Assembly (NCBI GenBank): GCA_024734495.1
Contig: JALMQS010000136.1
Location: 2,194,929 to 2,258,928, forward strand
Source of the DNA: Forficula auricularia
Lineage: Eukaryota > Arthropoda > Insecta > Dermaptera > Forficulidae
Length of the DNA: 64,000 bases
Direction: 5' to 3'
The notes beneath the pieces are model-generated. The model made no database searches. It worked only from the letters and a program-made list of their open reading frames with translations, and was not told where the DNA came from. The position numbers were made by a program, and so were the translations under genes. Shown in pieces: positions 12,089-23,534 of this stretch (position 1 is its first letter; each line of letters starts with the position of its first letter).

Positions 12089-13211
12089 TTAATTAAATAA
12101 ATATTTATTAAATCGAAAAGTCACAACAATGAAAATAAGTGTTTTAAATTATATGAAAACTTAATTATACTCAGATTAAAGAGATTATTTTCTACTTAAT
12201 AGAACTACTTAACATTCTTGAGTTTAAAAAAGTTTATTTCTCGTGTCAATCTAGTAAGTAGATAGTTATATTGTATTACTATAGTAAAAATGGAGCATTT
12301 TTCCGTTTAAGACAGAATTAAAATGGTTTTAATTTATGCGGTGAATGTGGAAGATGTGTTATGGGGATGCCATTGAAATGAATGCCGAGCTGTTTCCTGA
12401 CAGGGATACACCCTCACAAGCTTCAATTTATTTGTGTTATAAATCTGTTTAAAAAAAATAAAGAAATTGGAACTGGAATTCATCCAGAAGACTTGCGATA
12501 CACTCTGGAATGTCACATAACATAGTAGTAAAATTATTAAATTATTTATTTAATAATTAAATATTTGATCATTATTATTTGATAATTAAGTTGAATGATT
12601 GTTAAAAATAATTATTATTTGAATTTTTTTAGATCTAATTGATTTAATATTTTGTTTATTTGATGTCGTATAAAAAAATAAGTTCTAATGAAAGTTGTTC
12701 AGCTTTTTTTTGTAAATTTAGGAAATGTAAAGAAAAATATAGGTTTCCATTTAAAAAACAGAATTTGACACATGAAATACCCTTGAAAGCTGGTTCTACT
12801 CCGAAAAACAATAGCGTAGTTTAGTTTCCCCCTCGATAAAAAAAACTTTTATTTGAAACGTTTTTCCATATAATGCTCTGTTTTTGAGTTATAAGACTGT
12901 CTCAAGATAAAAAATTCACCCGGTATATCTCAATGTTTTAAGGAAATTTATGACTCTATGTTGGGCCACACTCATTGCAGTGCTGGGCCGCATGCGGCCC
13001 GCGGGCCACGGGTTAGACTGCCCTGGTATAGAGATTAAAATAGATTCAAATCAATGACGAGTGTTTATAAATGATTGAAATATCTTTTATACTAAATTGA
13101 AGATGAAATTGTATATGACAAATTTCCAAATCTTGAACAAAATGACTGTAACTGAAGATGGTAAACCAGAGGTATTGGAAATTCTCTAGTAAATTTTTCA
13201 AATAAATAATA

Positions 13212-13400
13212 ATAATTAAATTGAAAGTTTTTGCAGAGAGTAGCAAAATTTTTATATATTAAGTACTGAAAAATTTATAAATTAAGAAATAGAGGAATTC
13301 AGCCAGTAAAGGAAGCCTCTGTCGAATAAAACTCGAATTGTAGAAAATAGTTTCGGCTTTAATTATATAATGTCATCTTCAGTTCTAATGAGCTGTAATG
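13212..13400 (+). repeat. Partial copy of the 61-kb ribozyme-bearing element
   Basis: Starts TTGAAAGTTTTTGCAGAGAG, the same 5' boundary as at 61007. It carries ATTCAGCCAG and GGAAGCCTCTG blocks also seen at 1295-1322. On the minus strand, CTGAAGA (13382-13376) and GAAAC (13354-13350) lie in ribozyme order, but stem II does not pair well. Confidence 0.45.
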
Positions 13401-13858
13401 AGTTCTTATCAAAATTGATAATACTTTCAAACGTCTGGTAGGCTGAGAAATGCTTTATCAAAACGTTGGCAAAGAGTCCTTAATTTCCAGACAGACTGCA
13501 TAGGGCTAAGTAATTTTTTTTTTTTAAATCAATAGACGGACAAAAGTGTCCTTATACACAATAATACCTACAATTGAAAATTTTTAACAAAAGTCACAAA
13601 AATAAATAAATAATAAATAAAGGTGAGGTGACACAAATCAATAAATAATAACTTTTAAGGAGTTCGGTGTTGGTTCTAGGTGAAACATTTTAATATTGGT
13701 ACAATAAAACTAAGATGGCGAGGTAGGTTTCACAAAAAAGAAATAAAACAACAATTGAGTTTTTGAGTTCAATTCGGGGTTAGCCCATCCGATCAAGAAA
13801 ACGATTTCTAGACTCCTGATGATAACAAATACGAACTCAAACTCAATTTTTTTTATTT
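13400..13858. other. Unassigned AT-rich DNA before the gap
   Basis: No gene seen. A weak inverted pair (CAATTGAGTTTTTGAGTT near 13752 and AACTCAAACTCAATTT near 13834) resembles arms of the palindrome at 25551. Confidence 0.25.
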
Positions 13859-13958
13859 NNNNNNNNNNNNNNNNNNNNNNNNNNNNNNNNNNNNNNNNNN
13901 NNNNNNNNNNNNNNNNNNNNNNNNNNNNNNNNNNNNNNNNNNNNNNNNNNNNNNNNNN
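13859..13958. other. Assembly gap (100 N)
   Basis: Exactly 100 N, flanked by T-rich sequence. Confidence 0.99.
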
Positions 13959-15575
13959 TATTTTTTTCTTAAAAATTATTTTTCTTAGCAAAGTTTGACA
14001 TTTTTACAGATTTTTAATTTATCACAATTCTTCTAGTATGAAATCTTGAATTAGAAAGTTATGAGAGTAGGTAATTTAATTTATAGGTATAATTTTTTTA
14101 TTATTCTAATATGATACTCATTTTTTTTATTTCTCACAAATGAACACCTGGTTAGGTAAAATCCACAGCATCCATGGACTGCACTCCACTGGTATATATA
14201 TACCTATTAAATTGTAACTTTACTTTTTTCTTGTATTAATTAGATACGTATTACTAAAAAATATGTTGTAAGATTACAATACTAGTATGTAAAATTACTA
14301 AAAAATTTTGAGGCCCGACTTCCCATTTTTTATAGTAAAATTATATACTAAATTTTTAACAATACATATCAAATATAATAAATATATAGAGAACAATCTC
14401 TTTGATTTATACTTTGAGATATTCTACTTGTTATTTCTCAAGTTCAAATACCTGATTGGATATAGGGAAATTCGTTTTATTGTTATAACAACAGGCTGGT
14501 TACTCAACAAACGATATTATTCACTTTGTCATATAAGTTTATTCGCATTAAGCAAAGGACAACCTTATTGATTTCTTCTTATGTAACCAAATATATGTAT
14601 TTTGGACCACTCACTAAACGAAAGTTGTCCCAACTCCTACTTCAATCCTTCCCAAACAATTCCAATGCATGTGGCGCGGGATTGAAAAGGCTTTAGAAAT
14701 TATTTATTATAAACATCAATCAAAAAATCTCGGTAGGATATTTTATTTATTTATTTCATTGATTGATTTCATTTAATCCATTTAATTGAATCCAATAAAT
14801 AGATAGATCGATATCTCTCTCGCTCTGTCTCTCGTTCGTTCTATGCTACAAAGAGTTAATTCCCATCGTATCTGTCATTTGTACATAATATCTCACTCTC
14901 TCCTATATTTATTATCATTGAGGATATTCTATTTGTTAATCCATTCCTGTTTATGCCAATGATCCTGGTCGGTTTAATGAGATGCACATTTCTAGTTAAA
15001 TCTACTGTGTCTCGGATTGGCAGCCACTTGCCCACTTTATATATTACAAACGCACACACATACATACTCATAATGTATAGTATTTCTAGGGCAAAGTCTC
15101 TTTCTCTGTCGGCCTTTGCATATTGCATATATGCGGGATGGAGAGGGGATGCTGCTTACAAGAGTCCAACAAGAGCTAAGCTCTTCAGCATATAATAAAA
15201 ATTATTAAAGATGTTTCACCTTGCACCAACACCACAATCTCTACTGATTATCTTCAGCATATGATTTGAGAGATCTTCCAAAGGGCACGATCTCTATCTC
15301 ATTGCATATTATTATTTTCATCTTTCTGATAGAAATTTAAATGAGTTTTCTGGAGAGATATTGAATTTTAAACCGTTTAAAACGAAATATGACCAAAAAA
15401 AAGTTATTAACTTATGTATTTTAAATTCAATTTTCATAATAAACTTTTTTATCGCCATTTTGAAATAAATATCGAAGGAAAATGTGAAAAAACATTTCGA
15501 AACTTGGTTCGTAGTAACGATGTCAAGCTAAAGAAGAAATAATCTCTGCTTGATGAAATTAAACATTTACTTATA
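13959..15575. other. Unassigned region with a copy of the 31.8-kb repeat
   Basis: 14380-14540 resembles the palindrome family at 31770 (TACCTGATTGGATATAGGGAA). About 14800-15200 has more complex composition and frames open on both strands, but no recognised protein; it may be unique intronic DNA. An element-like start CAGGGTGAGTCAAA lies at 15579. Confidence 0.3.
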
Positions 15576-15775
15576 TACAGGGTGAGTCAAATACAATGTT
15601 TAACCCTCCAACGGGCGAAATCAGAAAATCACGCTTTCGGGCGCAATTCATCTATTAGATTCGTAAAAGACAACAACATTTTTTTTAACGAGGGGACAAA
15701 ATACAATTATTAAATCCTAAACAGGAATTTTTAATAACAAGAAATAAATTGAATGATTTTATTTACACTAGAGCA

Positions 15776-15963
15776 GTGTTTTCCAACCAGGGAAGCGCGG
15801 ACGGTGGGTGCCAGGGGAGGCGCGCGAATTTTTTAATGAATACAATAAATATGTACAAATAAATAAAACTTCATATCGTAACTCAACAGTAAAAATTCAG
15901 TGACGTCGGCATGAACATATTTCTCAAATGTGTATTGCGGCTTAAAAATGTTAAGAACCAGTA
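15776..15963. mobile_element. Short hAT-type MITE
   Basis: Left end CAGTGTTTTCCAACCAGG; right end on the minus strand TACTGGTTCTTAAC. Flanks CACTAGAG and CTTTAGAG agree at 6 of 8 bases. The right-end block (GCGGCTTAAAAATG) recurs near 54030. Confidence 0.45.
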
Positions 15964-16023
15964 CTTTAGAGTATATAAAAAAACCTAGATAGATTCACCT
16001 GATTCATATCTATTTACACTTAG

Positions 16024-16397
16024 TTGAAACATGTTTCACAAACTATGACGGTATGTTCTAAACATAGAAATTTATTACAAAAAAAAAAAAATTATTCAAT
16101 ATCTTTGGAGAAAATTCAACACCCCTACGCGCTTAAACTAGATACTAATCGAACAAACGCATTCGCCAATTCATTTATTCCTATGACATCTAGAGACTGG
16201 AACTCTCTTCCCCGACCGTCTTTCCAGCTACTTATAACCTTCAATCTTTCAAGACCAGCATCCACAGATACCTTCGACTGCTACCCAATCCCTAAATCTC
16301 CCCTTATCTTCACGTTACAAGGGTCCACCACGGACTTCAGAGGTTGTACCTTCTTGGTGCAACTTCTTCTTGTATCAATATCATTATAAAAAAAAAG
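16024..16397 (+). pseudogene. 3' end of a non-LTR retrotransposon (ORF2 C-terminus)
   Basis: The 121-codon frame ends at TAA 16387-16389 and is followed by an A-run. Residues 33-63 contain HPYAL, RTN and NSFIPMTSRDWNSLP. This is the 'NSFIPRTVRLWNSLP' signature at the C-terminus of Jockey/CR1-type ORF2 proteins, downstream of the reverse transcriptase. A less conserved stretch follows, then a 3' tail (GGTGCAACTTCTTCTTGTAT) that recurs at 39838-39857. The rest of ORF2 is absent, so this is a 5'-truncated dead copy, usual for target-primed retrotransposition. The ATG at 16024 is unlikely to be a real start. Nearby hAT remnants are unrelated. Confidence 0.65.
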
Positions 16398-17209
16398 TTA
16401 GGGGAAAACGGGTTAAGTCAGGTGTTGCTATATTTTCAGTACAAGGTGAATAAGAAAAAGCTTAGTTTCGAAAAATCAGCATTTATTATTAATTAACTAT
16501 TTTGTTTGAAAACGTCCGATTGTTTATTTATCATGTTATTTGTGAGCTAGTAAAAAATAATTTATTCAAAAAATTCAAGATGAAATATGTCTATTATACA
16601 AAAGCTAACAAAAATGAAAGATAACTATTTTGTATTTAGTGAAATAACAATTCAAGTAAATTTTTCTGATTTAAACCGTCTGTACCATTAGAAAGAGCGG
16701 ATTTGTTTGGTCAAAAAGGCATCAAAACCTCAAAATAACAAAAAATTGACTTAACCCCTTCTTCCCTGACTGCAAAGATACAATAAAGATGTAATAGGAA
16801 TAGGAGGAAATTGGACAAAAATCAAAAACAAAGATTTTTTATTATAATAAATTGGCCAGGCGTTTCGTCAATTTATTTTTTCAGTTTACTTCCTTAGTGA
16901 CCCATTTAATCACTCTTTGTCAAAAAACAATTTCACTATTCGACAAAACATCATGAAACTTTTTTTAAATACATTCCTGGCTCCAATTAATCAACAATTA
17001 AAAAATTATTTTTGTGTTGTTTTCATACAGAGATGGCATTTGTAAATAAAAATTGAATATCAAAATAACGCGTCATCACTCCAAAATAATTTTTTAATTG
17101 TTAAGGGAAAGTCCAAGATTGTTGATTAATTGGAACCAGTAATGTATTTAAAAAAAGATTGATGATGTTAGTGAAATTGATTTTTGACAAAGAGTGATTA
17201 AAAGGGCCA

Positions 17210-17242
17210 CTGAGGAAGTCAAAATAAATTGACGAAACATCT
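17210..17242 (+). ncRNA. Hammerhead-ribozyme-like core (diverged)
   Basis: CTGAGGA (17210-17216), an extra A, stem II GTCAA/TTGAC (17218-17222, 17229-17233), GAAA (17234-17237), then CATC. CATC may be a decayed CGTC through CpG loss. The mirror copy in the left arm is further decayed (CTAAGGA). Confidence 0.33.
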
Positions 17243-17305
17243 AGCCCATATAATAAAAACTCTGTATTTTTTTTTTTTTTTTTAGTTTTGTCCATTTCCC
17301 TGCTA

Positions 17306-17715
17306 CAGTGAAACCGGACCCGGGAAATCCAAAATCCCGAGAAATCCTAACGCAAAAAAGAGAAACTTATTTATTTAGTCATAAAACAACTATGTAACAC
17401 TATTCTACATTATAACCTTGTTTTACATAATTAGTTAAAAAATTAACAAAGAAGTACAGTTAGCATACCTAACAAAGTGTAAATATGTCTACATACTTAT
17501 GCCATCCAGGATTGAAAAACTGTAAAAGTTGGTTTTTGGAATTCTTTAGGCTTTGCAAAAACAATTAAATAATAATAGAAACACACAAACTATCACTTAA
17601 TCTTTCACTTGATATTAGTTATCTTCAATTATCGAATCTGCTTTCGATTAATTCGAATAAGTTGAAATCCGAACAGACTAAGCCCCAATTAGTTCGGATT
17701 TGAGGGGTTTCACTG
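17306..17715. mobile_element. pogo/Tigger-like MITE
   Basis: The 410-bp element has TIRs CAGTGAAACC and GGTTTCACTG with TA on each side (17304-17305, 17716-17717), typical of pogo/Tigger-type elements. Subterminal TTCGGATTTGAGGGG is present. No ORF. Confidence 0.7.
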
Positions 17716-17734
17716 TATTCCTGTTACAAATTTA

Positions 17735-19150
17735 TTATGGACACGAATGATACAACATTATATAATAAGGACCTTGTGAACAGATGTAGCTAGTTAATAA
17801 GTTTGACACACAAGTTTGTATTAATGAACTACATCTTTGTGAAACGTTTCAGTTTTCTAGTCTTAAAAAACATATTCCTTTCTCAATGGAAATTCGAACA
17901 AAATAAAAGATGCTCTAAAATATTTATTTATGATTTATAAACTTAAGCTAAAAGCGATATGAGACAAGAATATCATGTATGCCTGGTAATTTAAAAGGAG
18001 TATATAAAGGATAACGATTTAAATCAAGGCTTTTAAAGTTAAGACAAGCTTAGCGTTGAGTTTAGAGAGGTATATAAATATAATTGATGCTTGTTGTAAA
18101 CTCATGTTTTGTGGCTAAAACTAATTTGCTTTAGCGAATTTAACTTATATAGTAACTACGAGTGGAATGGTGAATAATAAAGAGAGGTGGGGGGTGGACG
18201 TCGCACGCACCACCGGCTCCTAAATATCATGTATCTTCATTTGTAGAAACAAGAAACTAATAATTTATTTGAGAATATTTAATCCCAAGATAGACTGAGA
18301 TTATAATATGTATATATATATATATGAGAAACGTTCCTTTCATAGTTAATATCTTCACATATCAATAAAACAAAAAGTAAACTATGTGTAGTAGTAATGG
18401 ATGGTAATTAACTATTTGAAAATAGCGGTTGAAAAGTTAGTTAAATAAGAATTAGTCATTTGCATATCATTGGAATAGAGAAAATGAGAAACATCAAAAT
18501 AATGTTTTGATGGAAATTTGTAGGTATACAAAATAAACTGATGTACTCATCCTCATAATTTTACGATACATCTGCCCAGGTATGGTGAGGAAAGGGGGGA
18601 GGGGGCAGCTGCCTCCCTCCCACTAGACGCAAAGAGACTCTTAAAAACTTAATTTTCTTTTTTATAGTTAATTTAGTTTTTTTAGATTTCTTATACAGGT
18701 ACCCCTCCTACAGCAGATCATCTTAGAACACGGTTTCGCTCTAACACGATAAAAACCTTTGTACAACACTGTACTCCTACAGCACTAGATAATATGGTTT
18801 TTATTTAACAAGGCTGAAGTTATAGAATTTGAGCGTTTTAATAATTTTTAGCATATAATGCAAATTTTGTAGCAATTTTCAACCCCCCCCCCCCCTCCTC
18901 CCAGAAATTTTACTGACTCTTCGTATTAACACCTCTACACCCCCCCCCCTGGGGAACCCCTGATTAAATGTTTGTCCTCGCTGAATAATTTATCATTAAT
19001 ACTAGGCTATGTTTTTTGAATTGTGGATAAACCATGTGTTTGTTTTTAATAAGTTTTCTGAACGTAATCCCCCATTTTCTACTGCCTCTGGGTCTCATAT
19101 ATCACATTTTAACACAACATGCCATTTTCTACAGTGTTATAGGAGAGTTA
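17735..19150. other. Unassigned AT-rich DNA
   Basis: No gene found. Contains a (TA)n run near 18310 and poly-C tracts near 18886 and 18941. The frame at 19009-19356 has no recognisable domain and runs into the hAT relic. Confidence 0.3.
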
Positions 19151-19352
19151 CTTGCACTGCCGGATTTCCTATTAGGCTAAGTAGTCTGAAGCCTACGGTG
19201 GCAAATTTTCGACGGATACCTAATCTCGAATTTGATGCTTTTATGAATTTTTATTTAGACGGGAAACTTTATTTCTCTGGGCTGTTTGCACGCGCCGTGT
19301 GCATATGTGCTCATGGACCACCCATGCTGCGGGTGCGATACGTTGCTTTAAA

Positions 19353-19825
19353 TTAAAATTCTATGATTATTTCTACCATAATTATGGTATATTTCCGAAT
19401 GTAGATATAGCTTCAAGAAATTTTAAGACCATGACAATTACTAATGAGTCTTCCGAAAGATATTTTTCATGTTTCAAAAAAATACAAAATTATTTAAGAT
19501 CCACAATGGTGGGCCGGTTAGGCTAGGGGTTAGCGTACCAGCCTACTAACCAAGTGGACCCGAGTTCGAATCCGACTCGAGGCATCCTGCTAAAATCTGA
19601 TCCCTGGGTAGAGACAAATTAAAAAAAATAGTAATAAGTATCGGATAGAAAGGCCGAAAAGCCCAAAAAAAAAGATAAACAATGTCGGAAAATAGATTAA
19701 ATGATTTGGCAATTTTGTCAATAGAATCCGATACATTGGAAGCAATTCCATTTGGGACTATCATTAAAGATTTTGCAGAAAAAATTGTAGACGGCAATAT
19801 TTTAAACTACCTGGACGATGTATGA
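19353..19825 (+). pseudogene. hAT transposase C-terminal fragment (ZMYM-type), SINE-interrupted
   Basis: The plus frame reads YGIFPNVDIASRNFKTMTIT, then SSERYFSCFKKIQNYLRSTM (ending at 19508). This is the conserved hAT C-terminal dimerisation block, usually P-V-T-x-A-S-x-E-R-S-F-S-K-L-K...N-x-L-R-S-x-M. A 170-bp SINE follows. Directly after it, from 19685, the same protein continues with SENRLNDLAILSIE and runs 46 codons to a stop at 19823-19825. Residues are diverged at the S-F-S position (here Y-F-S). The catalytic DDE regions are missing from the window, so this is a dead 3' fragment. The RSTM/SENRLN junction shows the SINE landed inside a recognisable codon series. Confidence 0.75.
19509..19678 (+). 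mobile_element. tRNA-derived SINE inserted in the hAT transposase
   Basis: A 170-bp insertion flanked by ACAATG (19503-19508 and 19679-19684). The head is tRNA-like, with an A-box-like TAGGCTAGGGGTTAG near 19519 and a B box GTTCGAATCC (19564-19573). It ends in an A-rich tail. Not a functional tRNA gene, as no clean anticodon arm is found. Confidence 0.75.
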
Positions 19826-20329
19826 AAATTCTATTTAATTTATTTAAAATGTGTTATTTCTATTTATTGCTATTAATTATTAGCTTTGATTTAATTAGAT
19901 TTAGATATACTCTCATACATATAAATCCTATTTATGTTTTATTTGTTGTCTTTTATAATTTTAATAAGTTTAATTTTTTTACTTTCTATTTGGTATGTTT
20001 TGTATCCAATTTTAGATTTATTTCAGATTCTTTACCATAGTAAATATTCGTAGGTAACAGGAGAATTATAAAGTACACCGCTTCAAAAATGTGCTAAAAT
20101 CAAGAATAGGCCGGGGCGAACTTTGGCCTAGGCTAAAGAGGCAATTGATTCGAACGTTTTATATACATGCCCAAAAGATTTTAAATCCGCCCCTGAAAAT
20201 AGGCGGTAAAACATTTCAGCCTACCGGAGGCAAAATCATAAGTTCGGGTTCGGCACTGACCAGTTGTAAAGTCATGTGGATGGCCACATCAGCTTATTTT
20301 GAATTTATTTTTGGTCGCTGCCCAATTTA

Positions 20330-21000
20330 ATTTTTTCATTGTCATTGTCATTTTATTGTTTTCGACCCCAAAATTTAATTACGTGACTCAAAAAGGGGTG
20401 GTCGCGACCATTGGCGAAGTTAAGGAGTTTTCCTGGGGACCGCAGCCGGCCAGCTGATTATCACAACAAGGTTTCAATTTCGGTAATCTGATTAGAGATC
20501 AACTTACTTTTTAGTAGAATTGACAAATTTTGGAATTAACGAAATCATTTTATGAGAAATACCAACATAAGTAATGCCTCGTAATAATGGAGTTTCGATT
20601 TTTTTATGGGGGGCAATGAGTTTATAGGGAGTAATAATCTATAACTTCCACTTAAATTTCACCATTACTGCCTAACATATTGAAGTAAACAAATTCATAT
20701 AAGGACTTTTATTAAAGTTCATTTAATTTCCATCAATAAAGTTTATATGAGAGAAATGTCTAAAATCAATAGTTTATGAGTTATGTAAATGTAAATATTT
20801 TTCAATATAAAAATTCAAGCCCTACTAATTGTACAGTTAATTTTTTGATTAAAAAAATATGGAATTTGGTTGATTACACGGATTTCAATAAAAATCTTGA
20901 CATTCAATCTAAAGGGGGCACCCTTTATCTAAAACCGCTTTTATTTTTGTAAAATAATTTTACTTTACTTAGAAAAAAATATTTAATTTTTAATGTTTAT
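20330..21000 (+). repeat. Dispersed repeat B, copy 2 (empty site)
   Basis: Homologous to 4709-5990 but without the palindromic insertion. Continuous from GACCGCAGCCGGCCAGCTGA through CCACTTAAATTTCACCATTA. Confidence 0.7.
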
Positions 21001-21002
21001 CC

Positions 21003-22455
21003 TCACTAGATATTTAAATAGTCATCGGAGGTAATTATATATAATGAAGTTTCTTTTAGGAAATTAAATTACGAACATATTTCTTCATTAGAATTTTTTA
21101 TAATATGCAGAATATCTAGGACGTTAGAGCAATATTTATTGAACTTTCAACATACATTTCACCATTACTGCCTAACCCTTTAAGGTAAACAAATTCATAT
21201 AAAGGACTGTTATTAAAGAAGATTTTATTTCCGACAGAAAAGCTAATATGACTGAAATGTCTAAAACCAATAGTTTACGCATTAAAAAATATTCCACTAT
21301 TTTAGAGTGAGTGGACTTGAATCAACAATAAATGTCTCTCTGATGGGGCGAGACATATCGATATAAAAGACCAAAAGTATTATAAATGAGAAAGAAATCG
21401 ATCTTATTTTATCGAATTAATCTATATTGAGGTTCCTAGTGGCTTTGTAATATAAGAAAATAGCATTTTGATTAAGAAATTTGTAGTTTAAAAGAAATTG
21501 TATGGGAAGATTCAATTTCTTCGGTCCGAGAGTGAATCAACTAGAAATGGCCAAAAGCTTTATTTTTTTTCTCATAGATATTTATTCAAATTTATTGAAA
21601 TTTCATACCTGTATGTTATTATAATTTATCTTTTATATCAAATAATTATTATTAGGAAATTTGCTTTTTAACGGGTAGTTTACTTGAAGTCCAAATAGAA
21701 AAAACGCTAATAACTCTGTTGAAAATATTTTTAATAATATGAAACTAATACATATTATAAAACAATTAATTATTAATAATTAGCTTCATTTTTGATGGAA
21801 ATCGGCTAAGTAATTTTCGAGAAAATGGCCAAAAACCAGAAAAATCGTCTATGAAAGGCCGTTTTAGAAGCCTTTTAAAATTGACCTCCATGTCACAAGT
21901 CAATGTTTCGTTTCATATGACTTTTTAAACTTTTTTTCAAAGGCATCTCATTCTTTCAAAAAACATCGTTTTTCGACGGTTGAGATGGTTGTTAACCATT
22001 TTCTCAAAAAGTACTTAACCGATTTCGTTCAAAATTGAATTACATTATTAATAATTTATTGTTTTATAATATCTATTAACTTCATATTTAAAAAAAAAAA
22101 TTCAATGGAGTTATTAGCGTTTTTTCAATTTGGACTTCAAATAAACCCTTTAAAATTTAAATTTCTTAATAACAATTATTTGATATAAATTATAACTAAA
22201 AATAACCCACAGGTATGAAATTTCAATAGATTTGAATAAATATCTAATAAACAAAAAAATAAAGCTTTTGGCCATTTTTAGTTGATTCGCTCTTGGATAG
22301 AAGAAATTGAATCTTTTCATACAATTTCTTTTAAACTACAAAATTCTTAATCAAAATGTTTTTTTCTTATATAAAAGACATACTGCGAACCCTCAGATAG
22401 ATGGAATCGTAAAATAAGATCATTTTCTTTTTCATTTATAAATCTTTGGTTTTAT
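21003..22455. mobile_element. Long palindromic element, copy 1
   Basis: The inverted core 21360-22455 has its axis near 21907. Arms share AAATTGTATG, GAATCAACTA and AAAAACGCTAATAACTC forms. The left extension 21003-21360 matches the right extension of copy 2 (57570-57807) inverted, including GATGACTATTTAAATATCTAG. No ORF. Confidence 0.7.
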
Positions 22456-22499
22456 CAAGAGACTGTGTGGCAAGTCACCCAGCATCAGCGAGTCATTTG

Positions 22500-22735
22500 C
22501 AACGGTTTTCTAGCTTTTTACCATTTTCTTAAAAACTAATCAATCAATTTCGTTCAAAATTAAATATAATTATTAGTAATCGATTGTTTTATAATAATTG
22601 TTAATTTTATATTTTTAAAAATTATTTCAAAGTAGTAATTAGCATTTATTCAAATTAGACTTCAAATAAACCACCCTTTTAAATCAAAATATTCTAATAA
22701 AAACTATTTGATATAAAATATAAAATATAATAGAC
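22500..22735 (+). repeat. Second partial right arm of the long palindrome
   Basis: Repeats the inner right arm (CAATTTCGTTCAAAATT, GACTTCAAATAAACC) next to the element, as a diverged tandem half-copy. Confidence 0.5.
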
Positions 22736-22789
22736 TTAATATTATTATATATGGTACATGTATTACTATATATTTTATGTTTCTACGTA

Positions 22790-22869
22790 GGGGCCTGAAA
22801 TAAAGATTTTGCTTAGGGCCCAAAAGAAATCGCCCCTGAGAATAGGCGGCTAAATCATATCCGCCACTG
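22790..22869 (-). mobile_element. Solo hAT-type end
   Basis: On the minus strand it begins CAGTGGCGGATATGATTTAG. The block CGCCCCTGAGAATAGGCGG resembles the right subterminal region of the hAT relic near 20195. Confidence 0.45.
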
Positions 22870-23530
22870 CCCTAGTATCGATAGGCAAAATTTCGTACAA
22901 ATCAATTATAAGACTTATATTAACAGGTCTATTTTTTTAATCCTTCCGTCTATTTCACACCCAAAAGAAATAATGACTCTCTTTTTATTATAGGATACTT
23001 TTATAGTAAATTCTATTCTAGTTTAATTTCAACCAAAATCTAATCAGCTCTTAATCTTAACACAACAAAATTACATGTGAAGATACAAAAATCTTGTAAA
23101 ATGTCCTACTATATCGTCATTTTAAACTGGATTATTTAAAAAAAAAGCTAAATTCTATTTAATGAGAACTAAAGGATATCTATCTCACAGCTGGTGTTAA
23201 AAAAAAGTTAATAAATACCTACGATGAATAAAATAGTATTATTTCGAAAAAATGCTGTTTTTTTTAGACTATACTCGTATACGAATTTTTTGTTTTTTTG
23301 AATGGCAACGACAGAAACTCAAATAGACTGATAAAAAATATACACTTCATTATCGCTTACCTCAAAACCATGTCAATATTTTTTGTTTTAAATACAAATA
23401 TGTTATTTTTCATTCATAAGCTAGAATTGTTTTTTTTTTTTTATTATTATTATTATTGTATTTTGAATAAATTGGTTATATATGAAAAATAAAAACCTTT
23501 ATTAAATTCGTATTATAGCTTGTGTTATAT
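22870..23530. other. Unassigned AT-rich DNA
   Basis: No gene or clear repeat. TTA-rich microsatellite near 23430-23460. Confidence 0.3.
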
Positions 23531-23534
23531 TAAA

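Larger units (their letters stand above)
11372..12922. mobile_element. Element with about 390-bp TIRs nested in the hAT element
   Basis: Left arm 11372-11755 (CGGGTGAGTTTTTTTATCTT) and right arm 12535-12922 (AAGATAAAAAATTCACCCG) are diverged reverse complements along their length. TATA-rich flanks. No transposase; the interior contains another element (11791-12088). Confidence 0.65.
10449..13025. mobile_element. hAT-type element, probably carrying nested insertions
   Basis: The left end CAGGGGTGTCCAACC and right end GGGTTAGACTGCCCTG have hAT-like termini, with flanks TTATAGAG (10441-10448) and GTATAGAG (13026-13033), 7 of 8 identical. A second right-end-like block (GGGCCACGGGTTGGAT to CCCTG, 10917-10944) complicates this. 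Two separate relics are the alternative. Confidence 0.5.
16795..17730. mobile_element. Palindromic element with a pogo/Tigger-type insertion
   Basis: Arms 16795-17000 and 17105-17303 plus 17718-17730 are reverse complements (GACAAAGAGTGATTAAA, TTGATTAATTGGA). The right arm is split by the element at 17306-17715. Joining the flanks restores the match to the uninterrupted left arm (GTAATAGGAATAGGAGG). It carries a hammerhead-like core at 17210. Confidence 0.65.
19155..20268 (+). mobile_element. hAT element relic with transposase tail
   Basis: Left end CACTGCCGGATTTCC; the right end, read on the minus strand, is CAGTGCCGAACCCGAA. Subterminal AAGCCTACGGTGGCAAA and the complement of CCTACCGGAGGCAAAA extend the TIR similarity. 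Flanking 8-mers match poorly. It encloses the transposase C-terminus (19353-19825), itself split by a SINE. Confidence 0.5.

Noticed and set aside
14856..15195. Overlapping ORFs on both strands
   Set aside because: No recognisable motif, no splice-consistent boundaries; kept only as possibly unique DNA.
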